Shown in pieces: positions 6,333 to 7,760 of a DNA stretch of 7,760 bases. The stretch covers positions 11,991 to 19,750 of the forward strand of contig DITF01000244.1 in assembly GCA_002422125.1 (NCBI GenBank), in the 5' to 3' direction. How positions within the stretch are numbered: the first letter of the stretch is position 1; every line of letters starts with the position of its first letter. Origin of the DNA: a bacterium UBP17_UBA6191 (GTDB lineage: Bacteria > Muiribacteriota > UBA6191). The notes under the pieces were generated by a model. The model worked only from the letters and a program-made list of their open reading frames with translations. It made no database searches and was not told the DNA's origin. The position numbers and the translations under genes were made by a program.

Positions 6333-7760
6333 CAAAATCATCATCCATAACCGGAGCTTTTTGGGAGCGATAATCCCCTGATTGCGGCATTTGAGGGGTA
6401 CGAACCGGCCTCTGAGCCTCTCGAGCATTAGGAAGCATGGGTCGTGGTGCCGGTCTTAACTGATACTGAGCCAGATCTATACCGAGATTACGCAATTCAG
6501 CCTCATAGCCTCTAGCCATAGACAAAAGTTCTTGTTTCAGGGGAGGTGACAACATTTCAAAGGAAGTTAGGGCTTCCTCCAAAACCAGGGCCACTCTCCA
6601 ACGGGAAGGTTCTTCTTTGCCATGAATTAAAGACTCAGCCCCGCGACTTTTTAAAATTCCCGAAGACCATAATTTCATCAAAGGTTCCAGATCCATTACA
6701 GGCTCTGGCATTGCTGATGGCTCACTCATGGCCACTTCCTGAACAAAGCGGGTTGCCAGTGAAATTGGTCGGGCATTGTCTAATAGATTTCCGTCCCTAT
6801 CTCTTAAATTAGGCGATAAATAAAACATCAAATCCTGCTGATCCATTAGTCTTTGCCAAGGAGAAAACACTAAAACCATTCCCCTGTCCTGTAGGCTAAC
6901 TTTACCCTCAATCACGGATGAGCGAGTTTTTAATTGAAATTCCTGAGGTCTGAGGCTTTGAGGATCAGCCGGACGATTCAAGCGAATCACAACAGTCTGA
7001 TCGGGACGATTTAGTACTCCCTCTGGCATTTGACTAATTAAAAATGGCGTAAAGTGCTGGGTCTTAAATTGATATACTGTTTCCAGTTCTAGTGGCTGGT
7101 TATCAAAGGATTTTAAATTGGGGCTGATACGGATTTCATAAATGCTGGCCTCCAACAAATTTTGGTAGGGCTTTAATGACAATTCCATATCTGAATTTTC
7201 AAATACCATTTCCCCAGGGATCAGTTTCTGATTCTGAAATAGTTGCAGTGAATCGGCAGAAACCGATTCTGGTAGAATTTTCTGATTAAATCTGACCCTC
7301 ACTGGAGCATTCACCTTTACATTTCTTGATCTGTGATCCGGAAAAATTCTGGCTACTCTTAAGGGTAAAGCTACAACTGGGCTTTTAACGGTTTGGTTCT
7401 CAGGCTGCTTTTTTAAGACATTCCCCTCACCCAGTGTTCTGAATTCAAGCACTTCAAATCCGGCTTCCAGGCGGTAATCTGTTCCAGGCTCCAAAGGAGA
7501 CACTGGGAACACATCAATTCTTTTCTGAACCTCATTAAACTGTGCCGTTAAAGCCAACTCCTGATTGTTGGCAAACAATTTTGGATTCAACAGCCCTTGT
7601 GAGGTTGGGCCAGGTGCCGCCCTAAGAATCAAGCTAATGGGCGTATAAAGCTCAACTTCCTTAGCCCCCCTTTCGGGAATGGTCTTTAAAACAATTGATT
7701 CCCGCTTGGGAGCAAAATGGGCGCGCAATACATCATTATTTTTTTTATCGGCAGACGCTA
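6310..7760 (-). CDS. Exported protein with three Ig-like (Big_5) modules and an SLH-like C-terminal segment (5' end outside window)
   Basis: Residues are counted from the TTG at 7728, but the frame stays open to the window edge. The extra codons read ASADKKNNDV, and ASA followed by D looks like a signal-peptidase I site. No Shine-Dalgarno precedes the TTG, so the true start is upstream and the protein is probably exported. Three beta-rich modules resemble SbsA-type Big_5 domains (about 17-100, 124-223 and 228-330). Their openings recall the family pattern of Pro plus a Val/Ile-Arg-(Val/Ile/Leu)-X-(Phe/Leu)-(Asn/Asp) strand, for example VRVRFNQKI at 143-151 and VVIRLNRPAD at 246-255. An acidic linker leads to a helical segment (345-423) resembling a degenerate SLH domain, then a tail rich in Pro, Arg and Gln (424-472). 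There are no cysteines. A cell-surface or periplasmic structural or adhesive role is inferred. It is convergent with the phosphatase operon, overlapping by 23 bp, so it is not in that operon. Confidence 0.9.
   Translation of the reverse strand, partial: ASADKKNNDVLRAHFAPKRESIVLKTIPERGAKEVELYTPISLILRAAPGPTSQGLLNPKLFANNQELALTAQFNEVQKRIDVFPVSPLEPGTDYRLEAGFEVLEFRTLGEGNVLKKQPENQTVKSPVVALPLRVARIFPDHRSRNVKVNAPVRVRFNQKILPESVSADSLQLFQNQKLIPGEMVFENSDMELSLKPYQNLLEASIYEIRISPNLKSFDNQPLELETVYQFKTQHFTPFLISQMPEGVLNRPDQTVVIRLNRPADPQSLRPQEFQLKTRSSVIEGKVSLQDRGMVLVFSPWQRLMDQQDLMFYLSPNLRDRDGNLLDNARPISLATRFVQEVAMSEPSAMPEPVMDLEPLMKLWSSGILKSRGAESLIHGKEEPSRWRVALVLEEALTSFEMLSPPLKQELLSMARGYEAELRNLGIDLAQYQLRPAPRPMLPNAREAQRPVRTPQMPQSGDYRSQKAPVMDDDFVSRARQI
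6325..6362 (+). terminator. Weak candidate terminator for the phosphatase operon
   Basis: CCGG at 6325-6328 can pair with CCGG at 6351-6354. After one C/A mismatch, two more pairs form (6330-6331 with 6348-6349). The loop is 16 bases, and five T lie at 6358-6362. The stem is short and the loop long, and the element lies over the stop codon of the + strand operon and inside the convergent gene. It is the only hairpin-plus-T-run I could find near the operon end and may be chance. Confidence 0.2.

Noticed and set aside
6375..6398. Inverted repeat CCCCT / AGGGG with a 14-base loop
   Set aside because: Five base pairs only, no T-run on either strand at the right place, and inside coding sequence; probably chance.
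6546..6812. Open frame of 88 codons on the + strand within the Ig-like gene
   Set aside because: A GGGGAGGTGAC sequence lies at its start, but the translation is proline-rich without features and the opposite strand carries a continuous multi-domain protein.

Overview
This window is almost wholly protein-coding and holds three large genes: two on the + strand, and one on the - strand that meets them tail to tail. The first and third genes run off the window edges. No RNA gene, insertion sequence, CRISPR array or intergenic stretch is visible. The base composition looks moderately AT-rich. The gene types (very large membrane-anchored SpoIIE/RsbU-type phosphatases, and an exported protein of bacterial Ig-like 'Big_5' repeats with a possible degenerate SLH-like end) suggest a diderm bacterium from a poorly characterised phylum. 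Candidatus Riflebacteria or a similar lineage is a guess from general familiarity and was not tested.

Left and centre (1-6332): two tandem paralogous receptor phosphatases. Each has an extracytoplasmic domain, a transmembrane helix, a HAMP segment, a weak GAF-like segment and a C-terminal PP2C/SpoIIE phosphatase domain. All expected metal-binding aspartates are present in both, so both should be active. The stop of the first overlaps the start of the second (ATGA), so they are almost certainly co-transcribed and translationally coupled. Their cytoplasmic halves and the last part of their ectodomains are clearly related, but most of the ectodomains differ. The pair therefore probably reads two different signals, or two parts of one signal, into a common phosphatase output. 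The second receptor has an unrecognised ectodomain of about 660 residues with one cysteine pair and a dense histidine cluster.

Right (6310-7760, - strand): a protein predicted to be exported, with three Ig-like Big_5 modules, an SLH-like helical segment and a basic, proline-rich tail. It has no cysteines, and an Ala-Ser-Ala/Asp signal-peptidase-like site lies just inside the window edge. Its 3' end overlaps the 3' end of the second phosphatase by 23 bp.

For the first gene, and for the signal peptide of the third, the true start lies outside the window. The usual partners of RsbU-type phosphatases (STAS antagonist, anti-sigma kinase, sigma factor) are not in the window, so the downstream target is unknown.
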